Part shown: positions 30,394 to 42,392 of the stretch, piece by piece
How the letters are laid out: each line of letters begins with the position of its first letter
Position numbering within the stretch: the stretch's first letter is position 1
Assembly: GCA_021234155.1 (NCBI GenBank)
Contig: JAJEKV010000431.1
Location: 142,649 to 206,648 of the forward strand
DNA length: 64,000 nt
Origin: Isoetes taiwanensis
Taxonomy: Eukaryota > Streptophyta > Lycopodiopsida > Isoetales > Isoetaceae
Direction: 5' to 3'
Position numbers and translations under genes: made by a program
The notes under the pieces: generated by a model
What the model was told of the DNA's origin: nothing
Seen by the model: the letters and a program-made list of their open reading frames with translations, nothing else
The model's database searches: none

Positions 30394-32690
30394 TTAAAAA
30401 CCCCCCCTAGAAGGGTTTTGAGGAAAAACCTTAGCGATGTAATAAGCATCTTTGGCACAACTGTACAATTGCATGGGGCAGTTCAAGACTATCCCGTAGG
30501 ACACAAGCGAGTCAGGTGCATCTATAACCTCCACGGAGGTATGACCCCAACAAACCAGCGGCCCGTAGTCAATGGCGATGCAACGGTGACGGGGCACTAG
30601 TAGTCGAACATACCTCTCGGGGATATGGGCAAAATGCGAGGCGGATCACGGAGGTGTGACATTCATCCTCAATCGCGCCTGGTGGCAACAGCAAAGCCTT
30701 TGCTCGTGCTTCAGAGGCCCAACGCCTGTTTCAATGCGGATGCGATGTGCACCCGTCGAATGGAAGCTATAAGTCTCTTGCCGCTTCTTCATGGGCATTT
30801 GGGTGTACAAAATCTTGGTGTGGGCCTCTTGTGAGCCCGGATTGACTTCTGCTGGCGATAGTGTGCCCGGCTTAAGCGTGCGTCGAGCCCTCGCATCCCG
30901 AGCTTGCGAGAAGAAAGTAGCATCTAGGTACGGTTTAAGTGCCTCGCGATCTTTCTTTGTCGACACGGGCCGCGATCTGTTTTGCCTACCTGCGCCCGGC
31001 GTGAGAACCAGCGAGCTTGCTTGTCTTTCCGGTAGGAGTTTCAGGCGTTGGGGACCCATCGTGGCCAAAGCAAGATGGGGCAAGCGTGTATCGACCATAG
31101 CGACCACCTTTTGGAAGTAAGCGATATGGCGTTCCAATGCGGCCCGTTGAAGGGGTAGAAAGCCTGTCTCTGGGTAGGATGCAGTGCAACTGTGGACTTC
31201 ACCCCGGGGCCCGTGCCAGAAGGCCTTCTGCACTGCTTTCGAGGTCATTCAGGTGTTGAGGGATATGGCCGGACCCCACACTTACGCCCCATATAAAAGG
31301 ACCGGCTCAACCCAAGGCCGAAACAAATGTATTTGGTGGCCCCGGTACAACTTCTGCCTTGTGGGTAGGCTGTTGTTACGCATGGCATATAGTGCTTTCT
31401 AACCGCAGCCGTGACCCCATGGCGATAGCGCATCCCAATGGGTGGTAGTTGAGAACTCAATCCCCAAGTACTTGTAGGTCGGAGCCACCTCTACCTCTTG
31501 CCCCTGGTAAGTGAAGGTGGGAAGCCTTGGCGACGGGACGATGCAACTAGCGACACCCTTGTTTTGGCCAAGTTAACTTCGCATGCGATTGAATTGGCAA
31601 AACTGTCAAAGCATCGGTGTATTTGCATGTCCTGCGGAGTATAGGCCATGAGGTTGACATCGTCGGCATATATGAGTTGCCGGATTGTGTGATGCATGAG
31701 ATGTGCGCCAGCGCCTCCATGCTCGAAGAGCCAATCTTCAAGCCCGATCAATGTATAGACCAAAGAGTGTGGGGAGAGGGGCAACCCCGGCGACTCAATG
31801 CTCCCGATTACGGTTGTCTTTGCTGATGTGATACGGCCGAGCATGCCTTATGCGGCCTATATCGCATTACGCAAGTCGGAGGGGTCCCTAGCTGCCGCAA
31901 TCTGTCCCTGAGCTTGTTTGGGTATGCGCGTATTCAACGCTTTTGCAAAATCAGCGAAACAACGAGATGATTCTCGCGGCGATTCCCGCTATCCTCAATC
32001 AATGTGCGCCAGAGTGAAGATATGATCAATGGTGGAATGTGCGGGCGAAAACCTGCTGTGTAAGAGCTTTCGCACCTCCGTTTCCTCACGCCCATATTGT
32101 CGGCCCGCTGCTCAAGGATGCCAGCCTAGATTTTGCAAAGAGAGAGCTGACCATAATAGTACGGTAGTTGGCGGGCATTGAGGGTCCCCCGCTTTTGTAT
32201 ATGGGCACTACTACGCTAGTGATCCATTGCGTGGGAAGCCTTCGCAATGCTTTATTGAACAATGTCGTGAGGGCGGGGCACCGGTAGAGGCCCAGCCCAT
32301 TTCGAAGTTACGCGCATGCCATCTAAATCTCTTTGCCTTCCCATTAGCTAGGCGCCATTTTGTAGGCCCATGATAACATCCCCTTACGTGATAGCGAGCC
32401 ATGCCTATCGTGGAGGGACTGGTGCCCGCCCCGAGCTGGTCATTACAAGCTGTTGCAAGTCTTGTACCCATTGCTCAGAGGTGATGTTCCCGTGGGCTGT
32501 GCGGGGCTTGCTCAAGACCCTTCTCGAGAATGTCACGGGGTTGGGTCGGGGAGACCAAACATCATTCTTTGATGCTGCGATGTATCTGGCCTTCTTGTTC
32601 TTGAGAAAGAAGCGGGAAAGGAGGGAGATAGAAGCGACATAAAAAAAATACAATGCAGGGATCAAATTTGGGTTGTTAATCTTGGCCATT
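30394..32690 (-). pseudogene. LINE reverse transcriptase fragment
   Basis: On the minus strand the RT motif LIYADDVNLMAYTPQD appears near 31620-31680, followed by NLAKTRV. Then come the C-terminal region (TGAHRIRIETG at about 30720, an LCCC cluster) and VEVIDAPDSL near 30500. Frames shift repeatedly. It differs in motif wording from the LINE at 49-52 kb, so it represents another LINE family. ORF1 and the endonuclease were not found. Confidence 0.65.
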
Positions 32691-32749
32691 AACTTAAGGC
32701 CAATAGGATCACAAGACTAGTATTACAATCTCAGCTGCTCATCGTGGCC

Positions 32750-33417
32750 GTTGAATCTGGCCGTGTTTAATGTTTGAGATTGTGGCATGTTTGAGCCACA
32801 TGTCACGTTTGAGCCTATGTGGCATGTTTGAACCAAGGTGACATATTGTAGCCTAGGGGCATGTTTGAGCCCAGGGGCACAACATTGCAACCATAGAAAA
32901 AACATATGAAATCATATTCCATCCCTAAAAAAAATAAATCATTTGAAAGAGCTTTTTTTTTTATTCTAGTCTTTCAGCCACGGGTCATATTTGAGCCAAG
33001 GTGGCATGTTTTAGTCTAGGGGCATGTTTGAACCTAGGGGCACAACATTTCAATCATTAAAAAAAAAACATACAAAATTCATATTTCATCCCAAATAAAA
33101 ATCATTTGCAAGAGCTTTTTTATGGCCCTAGTGGCATGTTTTAGCCACATGTCATATTTGAGCGAAGGTGACATGTTCTAGCCTAGGGGCATTTTTTAAA
33201 GTCTAGGTGCACGTTTGGGCCTATGTGGCACGTTTGGACCACGTGTCATATTTTGCCTAGAAGCATGTTTGAGATGCATGTCACATTTGAGCCTATGTGG
33301 CATGTTTGAGCCACATGTCATGTTATGGCCAATGTGGCAAATCCTAGTCTAGGGGGATGTTTGAATCTTGCGGCACAACATTTCAACCATAAAAAAATAG
33401 GAAGTCATATTTCATCC

Positions 33418-33449
<32 letters not shown>

Positions 33450-34150
33450 TTGCAAGCCCATTTTTATGACCCAAGTGGCATGTTTGAGCCATATGTCATG
33501 TTTGAGCCTATGTAGCATGTTTGACCCTAGGGGCAATGCTTGAGCCTAGGTAGCATACTTGAGCCTATGTGGCGTCTTTGAGCCGAGGTGGCATGTTTGA
33601 GACTATATGGCAATGTAACATATTTGCGCGCGTGGCATGTTTGAGCCAAGGTGGCATGTTCGAGCCCAAGGACATGCTTGAGCCTAGGCGCACAACATTT
33701 CAACCCATAAAAAACCTACAAAATTATATTTCATCCTTTCAAAAAAATAAATCATTTCAAATAGCATTTTTATGACCCTAGTGGCATGTGTCGAGCCACA
33801 TATCATGTTTGAGCCACGTATCATGTGTTGAGCCTAGTGGCATGTTTGATACTATGTGGCATGTTTGAGCTAAGATGGCATGTTTGGGCCACGTGTCCAG
33901 TTTGGGCCATGATGGCATGTTTGAGCCTATGTGGCATGTTTGAGCCTAAGGCCGCCACGGTGGCATGTTTAAGCCTATGTGGCATGTTTAAGCCCGATGT
34001 CCGGTTGAGCCAAGGTGACATGTTTGAGCCTATGTGGCATATTTGAGCCTATGTGGCATGTTTGAGCCAAGGTCGCATGTGTGAGCCTATGTGGCATGTT
34101 TGAGTCACTTGTCATGTTTAAGCCAAGGTGGCATCGAGCATAGAGGCATG
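32750..34150. repeat. degenerate minisatellite, 19-bp unit, with higher-order structure
   Basis: The unit GCATGTTTGAGCCTATGTG and variants recur dozens of times. A longer block (TTTCATCC…ATCATTTGCAAGAGC…TATGACCCTAGTGGCATG) recurs four times at about 32900, 33070, 33400 and 33730, giving higher-order periodicity. A run of 28 A occurs at 33418-33445. Short ORFs here are by-products of the repeat. Confidence 0.8.
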
Positions 34151-34299
34151 TTTTGAGCCTATAGTCGACAAGGTAAGACGAGCAGGCAGTATCCTGCAGG
34201 CACCACCTAGGCCAATGGACTGCGAGCATGTTGGACATGACCTATTTTGGCACTTCTTGGAGAAGGCGTGCTCTTCTTCGGCCCACGACACGATTTGGC

Positions 34300-34540
34300 T
34301 CAATTTGGATCTGGAATGTCTAAGAAAATCGAGTTCAAAGTTGGAAAAAAATTGGCCAGTGCACTTTCTTGAGACAAAAAAAGGTCTACATGCTCAAACG
34401 ATGATATTACAAGTTTTACTGAGCATTTTTTGATGATTTTTGATATACTATCGGAGAAAAGTTGTAGCAATATGTGGGAAAAAGCTTGGCCTGATTTGGG
34501 CTGGAATGATGGAAAAAGCGAGTTCAAAGTGGATCAAAAA
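34300..34540 (+). repeat. inverted-repeat partner of 40010-40270
   Basis: Strings such as TTGGCCAGTGCACT, GATGATAT and GGGAAAAAGCTTGGCC reappear in reverse complement, in opposite order, at 40010-40270. The two arms are about 5.5 kb apart and enclose the TR-GAG element. Confidence 0.6.
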
Positions 34541-34555
34541 TTCTCAAAGTCCCGA

Positions 34556-34757
34556 GGGTAATGTCGACTTTTGAGTCCATTGGCGAGTCAGTTCCACGAT
34601 CCCGAGTGGGAGAATTGCCCATCCAGGTGGTGGGGGCAACCGAGAGAGGACCTTTGGGACGAACTGCTTCTGGAAGGTTTTAAGGGTCCGCCTTTTGGCA
34701 GCAACACCCTCCCTCAACGTCATGATATTGTGCAAGATCCTGGCCGAATCTGACTAG
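34556..34757 (+). repeat. left arm of a 200-bp long hairpin
   Basis: The reverse complement aligns with 35010-35215 (shared blocks AGGGAGGGTGTTG-like, GACCCTTAAAACCTTC, AAGCAGTTCG, CCAATGGACTCAAAA). The arms are diverged but continuous, and the loop is about 250 bp. Confidence 0.65.
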
Positions 34758-35009
34758 GATATGGCCTCTAAAACATAAACCCTATGTGTTGCTAGGTTAT
34801 TGAAGGGTTTACATTATGGAGGTCGAGTTTTAGTTGGTTGCACATGGGACATGGTCTAGAAGCTGCAATTGAAAACACGAAGCAATAGGAACTGACGGAA
34901 TGGGATTTGGATTTATCCTCCTCCCAGTGTGGCAATTAGAAATCAAGAGCGCGTTTTGCAGTAGCAAAATTATTTGGGATCATTCGGGATGCCCATCAGC
35001 AGTAGCAAA

Positions 35010-35215
35010 ATCCTCATCAGATTCGATCAGCATCTTGCACAATGTCATGGATCTCTGGGGAGGGTGTTGGCCTTGAGGAAGATGGACCCTTAAAACCTTC
35101 ATGAAGCAGTTCGCCCCAAAAGTCATCTCCCGAAGGCCCCTGGCCATGGACGGGCAACTCTCCACTCCAAAACTGTGAATTAACTCTGCCAATGGACTCA
35201 AAACTTCAATATTAC
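35010..35215 (-). repeat. right arm of the 200-bp long hairpin
   Basis: Partner of 34556-34757. The minus-strand frame through this arm is open from 35363 to 34980 and reads protein-like (SFGVESCPSMARGLREM), so the hairpin may derive from an inverted duplication of a gene fragment. Confidence 0.6.
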
Positions 35216-35711
35216 CCTGGATACCAAGTTTAGGTGGGCGTAAGACCACCCTTCTCCAAGAAGCACCAAAGTAGCTCATGTCCAACACGTTCGTAGTCAA
35301 TTGGCCTAAGAGGTGGCTGCGGAATACTGCCATGTAGAGGGTTCGTGTTTCTTTCATTGCCAAAAATGACCATGTAACTTGGTCCCTAGGGTAATTTCGC
35401 CATTCTAGACGACATGACGAAGTCGAATCTCCATTCCGGAGCCTTTGTACTGCCCGAATGACAAAACAATTGGGTTTCTACAAGGTCGACCGCAGGTAAG
35501 ATCGGGATGGAGGGCTAAGACCTTTTGGCGCATAGAGCAATTTGGTCCCTGCACTTCCGATGGATGATTTTCTAGGATAGCTCACCACCGAGCTTCCGTC
35601 TGCACAGGATCAGCATGTATCCACCCATCAATTCAATAAACTTGCAAATCTTGACAAATATCATATCCAATTCTCGAGCTCTCTACAATGCGACCGTTGC
35701 AAGAATAGGAT

Positions 35712-36420
35712 GCGCTTATGTGTTAGTCATATAATGTGGCATGCCACACCTTCCCAAAAAATGACATGTCATTATGGTGAATATGCTTCTTCTAACAAGT
35801 TGCAAATTGCCGAGACAAATTCTTCATTTTTCTATCCCTTCATCTTTTGCCATGTCACTCATAGTTGCCATCTCGCATGCTCATGCCATGTCATCACCCA
35901 TAACTTTTGTAAAAATCACATTTTCAAAAAGAAAGAAGTTTGGTTTCTCTCTCTTGTGGCACCTCATCATTTCCAGTGCCACATCACCTTGCTTGCCACT
36001 ATTACCTACTTATTATACTAAAGAAATCTCCCTTTTCTTTTAATTGATCTAGTCATTTTCTATCTAAAGTGCATAAATGCTTAGTCATCATGCCACATAG
36101 CACACTATCCAAAGGAATGCCATGTCACCATGGAGAAATATGTTTTTTTTTTATTAAGTTCTCTAGGCAAATTCTTTGTTTTTCCACCCGTTCATCTTTT
36201 GCCACCTTAGCACTCATCTTTACCACCTCACCATACACATGCCATGTCATCTTCCATAATTTTTGCAAAGAACAAATTTTGCAATCTCTCATAGCAACCA
36301 TTCGTACTTGTATGCTTCAAAATTTTCAAAATAAACTAGTCCACACTCATATTGCAGACATTTGCATGTTGTTTGAGACTATTCTTGACTGTATTTTGCA
36401 AATCAGTGCACAAATTTGAC
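35712..36420 (+). repeat. two diverged tandem copies of a 355-bp unit
   Basis: TTAGTCATataATGtGGCATGCCACA-type sequence, GACATGTCA…ATGGTGAATATG and TTCATCTTTTGCCA near 35720-35850 recur in order near 36080-36210. Confidence 0.5.
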
Positions 36421-36722
36421 CACTTGCCCCATATCACAACTCCTTTTGGCACACCTCAGCTTTGGAATTTCTCAAAAACTTCATTAGCAACTCAAAATCC
36501 TCATTTAGTTTGGCCTTCATTGACCAAATTTTGCACCGACTTTGAACTCGAATATCTCACAGATCTGAGCTCAGAATTGGCCAAAGTTTTCACCATTGCT
36601 TTCCAACAACTTTTCTCTATCAGTTTGAGTAATCAATAATCAAGAATCAATTTATCTCCGCATGCCATCTCGATTTGAGTACTGCTACCATTTTCTAGAA
36701 ATGGGAAAGGTATGAACATATG

Positions 36723-37437
36723 TGATACAAACGGTACTTCTTGTCTGCAAAACTATCAAACGCGGTTAATCAAAATGATCTGGCATCTCCAGATCAAGGT
36801 CTTCCGGCACAACTTATCCACCCAACCGGGCTCTGATTTGCAAACACAGCAAGTCTAAGCTCAAATTCCTCCCAATTCTGAGAGTCTGCTAACCAGCTGG
36901 ATAGCCTCTCTGGGTTTCTCTGGAATTCTCTAGAGCTAAGGAGGCACTCAAATTCAACCACAAATTATTAGGAGATCTACTGCAGACAGACTTCTATCTC
37001 ATACAAGACACTTCCGGCTGCTCTCTATTCTGCAGATCGATGCCTTTTATGCTACTCTAAAAGGTATTTTGTAAGCCAATTTGAATTCCCCTTACCTTTT
37101 TATGCCAAATCCGAGACCTTTTTCTGCAATCCGGCCAGCTATGATAGCCCAGGAGCTATTTCCGGATCTGCCGCTGGTCGCTACAGTGGTAGCGGCCTTT
37201 TTCCCTTTTTTCTAAACACATTTGTTAACTGGTTCCTTGTTTTAAACGGTTATTTAGATTGCAATAGTTCCTTTTGTTATAACCTTTTTCATTCAATGGT
37301 TCCCTATTGCAAATTATAATTTGAAAACACCTAAGGTTTAACATTCAATCAAACTTATAAAATAAAAAGCCCTTGCCTCTGTGTTTGTTTCTGCACATCC
37401 TTTCTCTGAGCCACGCCCCCAAGCTTGTGCCGTATCA
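36723..37437 (-). repeat. TR-GAG 3' LTR
   Basis: 715 bp, TGATAC…GTATCA, nearly identical to 39043-39757. The few differences indicate fairly recent insertion relative to the elements around it. Confidence 0.9.
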
Positions 37438-37920
37438 ATTCCCTTCCTTCCCAAGGTTGATCGTCCTCGATCATCTGCCTTAGGGAGTAACAACCTTTCC
37501 CAAAGCTAGTCAACTGACTATCCCTTTGCTGGAATAACCACCTTTCTTTCTAAGCTAGTCACCTGACTATCTGCTTTGAAAGGATTTCTTCAACCACCTT
37601 TCTTTCTAAGCTAGTCACCTGACTATCTGCTTTGAAAGGATTTCTTCTAGGTTGGTAAAACTTACCATCTGCCTTACAATTCTAAGGGTCTGGCTTCTGT
37701 GCTGCAGTCACAGTTGCCCCCTTCTAAATTCTAGAGCAACATTCATTTGAAAAAGAACTTTCATTATCTCAAACCAAATGAATACAATGCTCAAACCACT
37801 CAACAATCACATGTCTACACAGACATTTTACTCTACTTGTTTTTACCCACATAGCCGATTTGAAGCCGACTTCTTTCATAGTCTTCTGCCTTTTCTTTAT
37901 CAAACTTAGCGTGGGAACTT

Positions 37921-39003
37921 TCAGGAACTTCTTCTGCAACACGAACATGGGCGATCTATGCAGATGTTCGGGCTTGTATCCTCCTTTGGTTGCTCAGGAT
38001 CCCCTTTGGATATGACTTTTGGACATTGATTCTTATAGTGTGGTACTCCACATATAAAACATCCTCCCGGGGGTGCGTTTGCCTGCTTTGGCCATCCCGC
38101 ATTCTCCATTGCTTTTCTTTATATGGGTTTCGTCATTGCCAAGCAAGGCACTTACTCGATACCACTTATTCTCTCTTTCATATGCCTTTCCATTATCTGG
38201 CTTAAAGTTTTTCTCCTGAGGGTACCCCTCCCAGATATCATACCTTATTATACTAGGATTGAGTTTCATCTCTGCGGCTTCAGCCTTTCGCACCGCTTCA
38301 TCAATAGTCGATGGTTCTGCAAAACATAACTCTGCATATAATGGATCTCGTAGTCTAGCTACAAATTTTCGCGTCGCTTCACTTTCAGATAGTCCTTCTG
38401 GCTATAATTCTTCCACCTGTACCGCTAAGTAGGAGAACTTGGAGTAAAAATGATGCACCGATTCATGTTCCCCTTGCTTAAAAAGATCCCAATAATTTGC
38501 ATGCAAGTTGTGCGATTCGAATGCTTTTCTAAAAGCTGCCCAGGTTTTTATCTGAGGTAACAATTTCTTCCTTCCTTGCCACCATATCCTGGCTACATCA
38601 GTTAAATATTTATCCATGGCTTGCAGTTTCTGCTCTTCCGTAGCTTTGACTCTTTCAAAAAAACTTTCCCAACTTGCCAAGAATCCTAGAACTGCTGGCG
38701 GACTCCGTTTATCTCCTGCATATGATGGCATTCCTTCTACCTTCTCTAACCATTTAATTCGACCGGTTCTGTCATTGAAGGCATCAGGTGGTGGTGGAGT
38801 AACTGGTGGCGTATTTGCAGGCAAAGGAGGCTGTTGGAATATATCTGGCAAATATCCATACAAGATTGCTATGTATTCAAGTTTCCTTTGATTTTTCTCA
38901 AAACTAGCAGATGTAGGCATGCCAATCTGTACAGCAATCTACACAGCAACATTCATAGCCTGATTATACTGGGCTACAGGAAGATTAAATTTGTTCTGGG
39001 CCA
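37921..39003 (-). pseudogene. TR-GAG gag protein with zinc knuckle
   Basis: From ATG 39003 (MAQNKFNLPV) the frame runs through one TAG to MPTSASFEKNQRKLEY (38920). A Pro-rich spacer follows, then the gag core WLEKVEGMPSY, YLTDVARIWWQG, WAAFRKAFESHNL and GEHESVHHFYSKFSYLA. A second TAG follows VEEL at 38402, and the same frame continues (GLSESEATRKFVARLRDPLY) to about 38033. The CCHC knuckle CFICGVPHYKNQC (37921-38109) is in another frame. Gag packages RNA, which a gag-only element could use in trans or lend to itself while borrowing pol. Two stops and a frameshift inactivate this copy. Confidence 0.8.
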
Positions 39004-39028
39004 TTTCACAGGATCTTAGGATGTCACA

Positions 39029-39040
39029 GCTCTGATACCA
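39029..39040 (-). other. TR-GAG primer-binding site
   Basis: Minus-strand TGGTATCAGAGC, two bases from the LTR at 39043. Confidence 0.9.
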
Positions 39041-39042
39041 CT

Positions 39043-39757
39043 TGATACAAACGGTACTTCCTGTCTGCAAAACTATCAAATGCGGTTAATCAAAACGATC
39101 TGGCATCTCCAGATCAAGGTCTTCCGGCACAACTTATCCACCCAACCGGGCTCTGATTTGCAAACACAGCAAGTCTAAGCTCAAATTCCTCCCAATTCTG
39201 AGAGTCTGCTAACCAGCTGGATAGCCTCTCTGGGATTCTCTGGAATTCTCTAGAGCTAAGGAGGCACTCAATTCAACCACAAATTATTAGGAGATCTACT
39301 GCAGACAGACTTCTATCTCATACAAGACACTTCCAGCTGCTCTCTATTCTGCAGATCGATGCCTTTTATGCTACTCTAAAAGGTATTTTGTAAGCTAATT
39401 TGAATTCCCCTTATCTTTTTTATACCAAATCCGGGACCTTTTTCTGCAATCCGGCCAGCTATGATAGTCCAGGAGCTATTTCCAGATCTGCCGCTGGTCG
39501 CGACAGTGGTAGCGGCCTTTTTCCCTTTTTTCTAAACACATTTGTTAATTGGTTCGTTGTTTTAAACGGTTATTTAGATTGCAATAGTTCCTTTTGTTAT
39601 AACCTTTTTCATTCAATGGTTCCCTATTGCAAATTATAATTTGAAAATGCCTAAGGTTTAACATTCAATCAAAGTTATAAAATAAAAAGCCCTTGCCTCT
39701 GTGTTTGTTTCTGCAAATCCTTTCTCTGAGCCACGCCCCCAAGCTTGTGCCGTATCA
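39043..39757 (-). repeat. TR-GAG 5' LTR
   Basis: 715 bp, partner of 36723-37437, bounded by TGATAC and GTATCA and the ATATG duplication. Confidence 0.9.
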
Positions 39758-40009
39758 ATATGAACTTTTCAGCTATCCTATTGAAATTTTCTTGTATAGA
39801 TTGATCACTTTAAGTGATCTGGAGGTTCTAACCCCAACTTGAGCATAGTTTCAAGTTGGCTTCTTGTGTTTGACTGTTAAGCCAGCCAGGTTGAGGGTCA
39901 ACATCATGTTAGGACATATTCAGACCTATGTCAATTGAAGTTATGCAAAAAAAAGTACTTGCTGATCCAAAAAACTACTTGCTGAGTTTCTGTGACAGTT
40001 CACTGACAA

Positions 40010-40270
40010 AATTTTGGATCCACTTTAAACTCGTTTTTCTCCATCATCCCAGTTCCAAATTAGGCAAAGTTTTTTCCCACATGTTCCTCTGACTTTTCTC
40101 GATATCTTTTTAAAAATCATGCAAAATTGTTCAGTTAAACTCGAGATATCATCATTTGAGTGTGCAGACATTGTTTTGTTCCAGGGTAGTGCACTGGCCA
40201 AATTTTCCTCCAACTTTGAACTCGATTTTCTCACACATTTTAGATCCAAATTGAGCCAAATTTTTTCATA
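40010..40270 (-). repeat. inverted-repeat partner of 34300-34540
   Basis: Reverse-complement collinear with 34300-34540; see that entry. Confidence 0.6.
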
Positions 40271-40455
40271 CATTTCACTACATGCTTTTCCGTGGTTGCT
40301 CCTCCAAAAATCATTTGAACAAGATCAATGCAGCTCGAGATATTCAGATCTGAGTGCAACGACCTCAGTTTGCTTTAGAGATCCTCATGTAATTGATGCC
40401 TTTTTGCATACATTTGGATAAAGATTGGTTGCCTTAAATCCGACGTAATAAACTT

Positions 40456-40626
40456 CTTTGCTCTCTTTTTTGTTTGGGTCCCATAGGCCAATTTGTCTCC
40501 GTGGACGATAAAAAATCTATTATGTTCTATTCTATTCTATTCTATTCTATTCTATTGCTGCCTAGTGGCGTGACGTTAAAATATTATCTATCTATCTATT
40601 CTATTCTATTCTATTCTATTCTATTC
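40456..40626 (-). repeat. right arm of the 10-kb inverted-repeat pair, with ATTCT microsatellites
   Basis: TTTTTGTTTGGGTCCCATA, GGCCAATTTGTCTCCGTGG and an (ATTCT)n tract mirror 30295-30377. A second (ATTCT)n tract follows at 40596-40626 after an ATCT tract. The pair may mark the ends of an element nested in the CACTA transposon. Confidence 0.65.
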
Positions 40627-41379
40627 TTAAACAACCTGGAGGTTCTAACACACCATATCCATATAAAAGCATGCATATGAACTAACACACCTGAGAAGTG
40701 TCACCTTATATACGCGTATCCCACAATGATTTAGTGGCCATGGGAGAGGAAGACAAGCCACATGAGTAAAGTTTTTAGAATGCATTAGAAATTATGACAA
40801 GGTCAATAATTCCAACTCTTTTAAGCGCTTCTATTCATAAAATTTTGAAGGTCTTACCAACCTTTCAATGTGAACTTAAAGCCATAGTATTAAATTAAGA
40901 CCACGATCTTTAGACCATGCAACCAAGCACATGCGGCTCCTAGCATAGTATCCATCTAGCAAATCTAGAGGGCAATTCGCCCTAACTTATTTCCAGTATG
41001 CCCTACAAGTATTTTACTAAACCATAAAATACAAAGACATTGCATGCACATAACAAATTCTATGTCTCTAGAGATGCTACATTGTCCCCAACTGTCCCCG
41101 AGAAACTCTAGCAAGATTATAAAATTGTCAAGTTACTGTATGAATATAGTATTTGTAAGTCTATTGGGTAGATTCTTAAGTGTCCCATAAACGTATAAAT
41201 ATGGGGTCCGCGTTAGCTCAAACCTACAATACTAGCTAGGGATGGAAATTAATCCCCAGGAACTAAATCAAGCTTAATTAAATAATACATCATTAGACAA
41301 ATCGAGGAGCTTTGTGAAACATCAAATTTCATCTAAAATATCTTTGTTCAATGAAATGCTATAACTAAAATTGTAATAA

Positions 41380-41735
41380 GCGCCTAGAAAAGCACCATCG
41401 GCGATTAGTCCGACGCAATATCGACGAATAGTCCGGACAAAAATCTGATGATATATCGGCGTTATATCGGCGCAGTTTCGACGCTTATTAAAGCGGTTAT
41501 TTGACGCCAAAATCGGCGTTTTTACGGCGATACATATTTGGCGTATATTCGGCGATTAATCGGCGCTTAACTTTGTGAAGGCTTTTTGGCGATTTATGTG
41601 GCGATATGTCGGCGTAGTATCGTCGGGAAAAGCATCAAAATAGTAATCGTCGATGCGTTCGTCGACACAATACGTCGGGGCAAAATCTCTCGACGGTCGG
41701 CGATTTTTCGACAAAAATGCTCATTCTCTTGTAGT
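41380..41735 (-). mobile_element. right end of a second CACTA element with CGGCG subterminal repeats
   Basis: The sequence ends TCTCTTGTAGTG, the reverse complement of CACTACAAGAGA, a classic CACTA terminus. The 350 bp before it are packed with TCGGCG/TCGACG motifs in a roughly 20-bp rhythm, as in CACTA subterminal regions. The opposite end was not found, so this is a fragment. Confidence 0.6.
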
Positions 41736-41789
41736 GGTTGGATCTAACCGTTGAAGTTATTTTTCACGAATGTAAAACAATACGATACA

Positions 41790-42392
41790 TTTCCAAAGTT
41801 GAGCACACAAACAATATTCCAAGTGGTGGTGCTTTGCTTAAGAAATAACCTCAAAAAAACCATACTTCCTTAAGAAATAGCTGCGTAAAAAGTACGCCAC
41901 TTGGAAAACCACATACGTAAAAGCGACCACTTAAAAACTACACCTACTTAAAAACCACACCTCAAAAAACCATACTTACTTTAAAAAATAGCTACGTAAA
42001 AACTATACCTAGTTATATAAACCACACCAAAAAAAATCATACTTCCTTAAAAATAGCTTCTTAAAAACTACACCTAGTTATAAACTACACCACTTTATAA
42101 AACCATACTTCATTAGAAAACAACCACTTAAAAACTACACCCAGTTATAAACCACACTTCAAAAAACCATACTTCTTTAAAAAACAGCTATTTAAAAACT
42201 ACACCCACTTATAAACGACTCCTCAAAAAACAACACCTCGATTAAAAAAAATCATACCACTTTAGAAAACCATACTTCCTTAAAAAACGACCACTTAAAA
42301 ACTATACCTCCTTATAAACCACACCTCCATATAACCACATGTAGATTTTTTGGAACAACGACATGTGGTCTTTTTGTTACTGTTGTTTTTAG
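41790..42392 (-). repeat. CACTA right subterminal repeats
   Basis: Tandem-like AAAAACTACACC, AAACCACACC and CCATACTTCCTTAAAAAA strings, inverse of those at the left end of the 15-kb element. Confidence 0.6.

Larger units (their letters stand above)
36723..39757 (-). mobile_element. TR-GAG retrotransposon (gag-only LTR element), complete
   Basis: Two 715-bp LTRs (36723-37437 and 39043-39757) start TGATAC and end GTATCA, and the insertion is flanked by perfect 5-bp duplications ATATG (36718-36722 and 39758-39762). On the minus strand the PBS TGGTATCAGAGC lies two bases from the right LTR (39029-39040). A purine tract GGGAAGGAAGGGAAT borders the left LTR (37438-37452). The 1.6-kb interior encodes only gag, with no protease, RT or integrase. 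That is the TR-GAG class of non-autonomous plant elements, mobilised by relatives. Confidence 0.9.

Noticed and set aside
32750..34150. Short ORFs rich in GMFEP or MPHRLKHA on both strands
   Set aside because: They are translations of the 19-bp minisatellite in different frames, not genes.
32750..34150. CRISPR-like array
   Set aside because: Units are contiguous and degenerate with no unique spacers, and the genome is eukaryotic.
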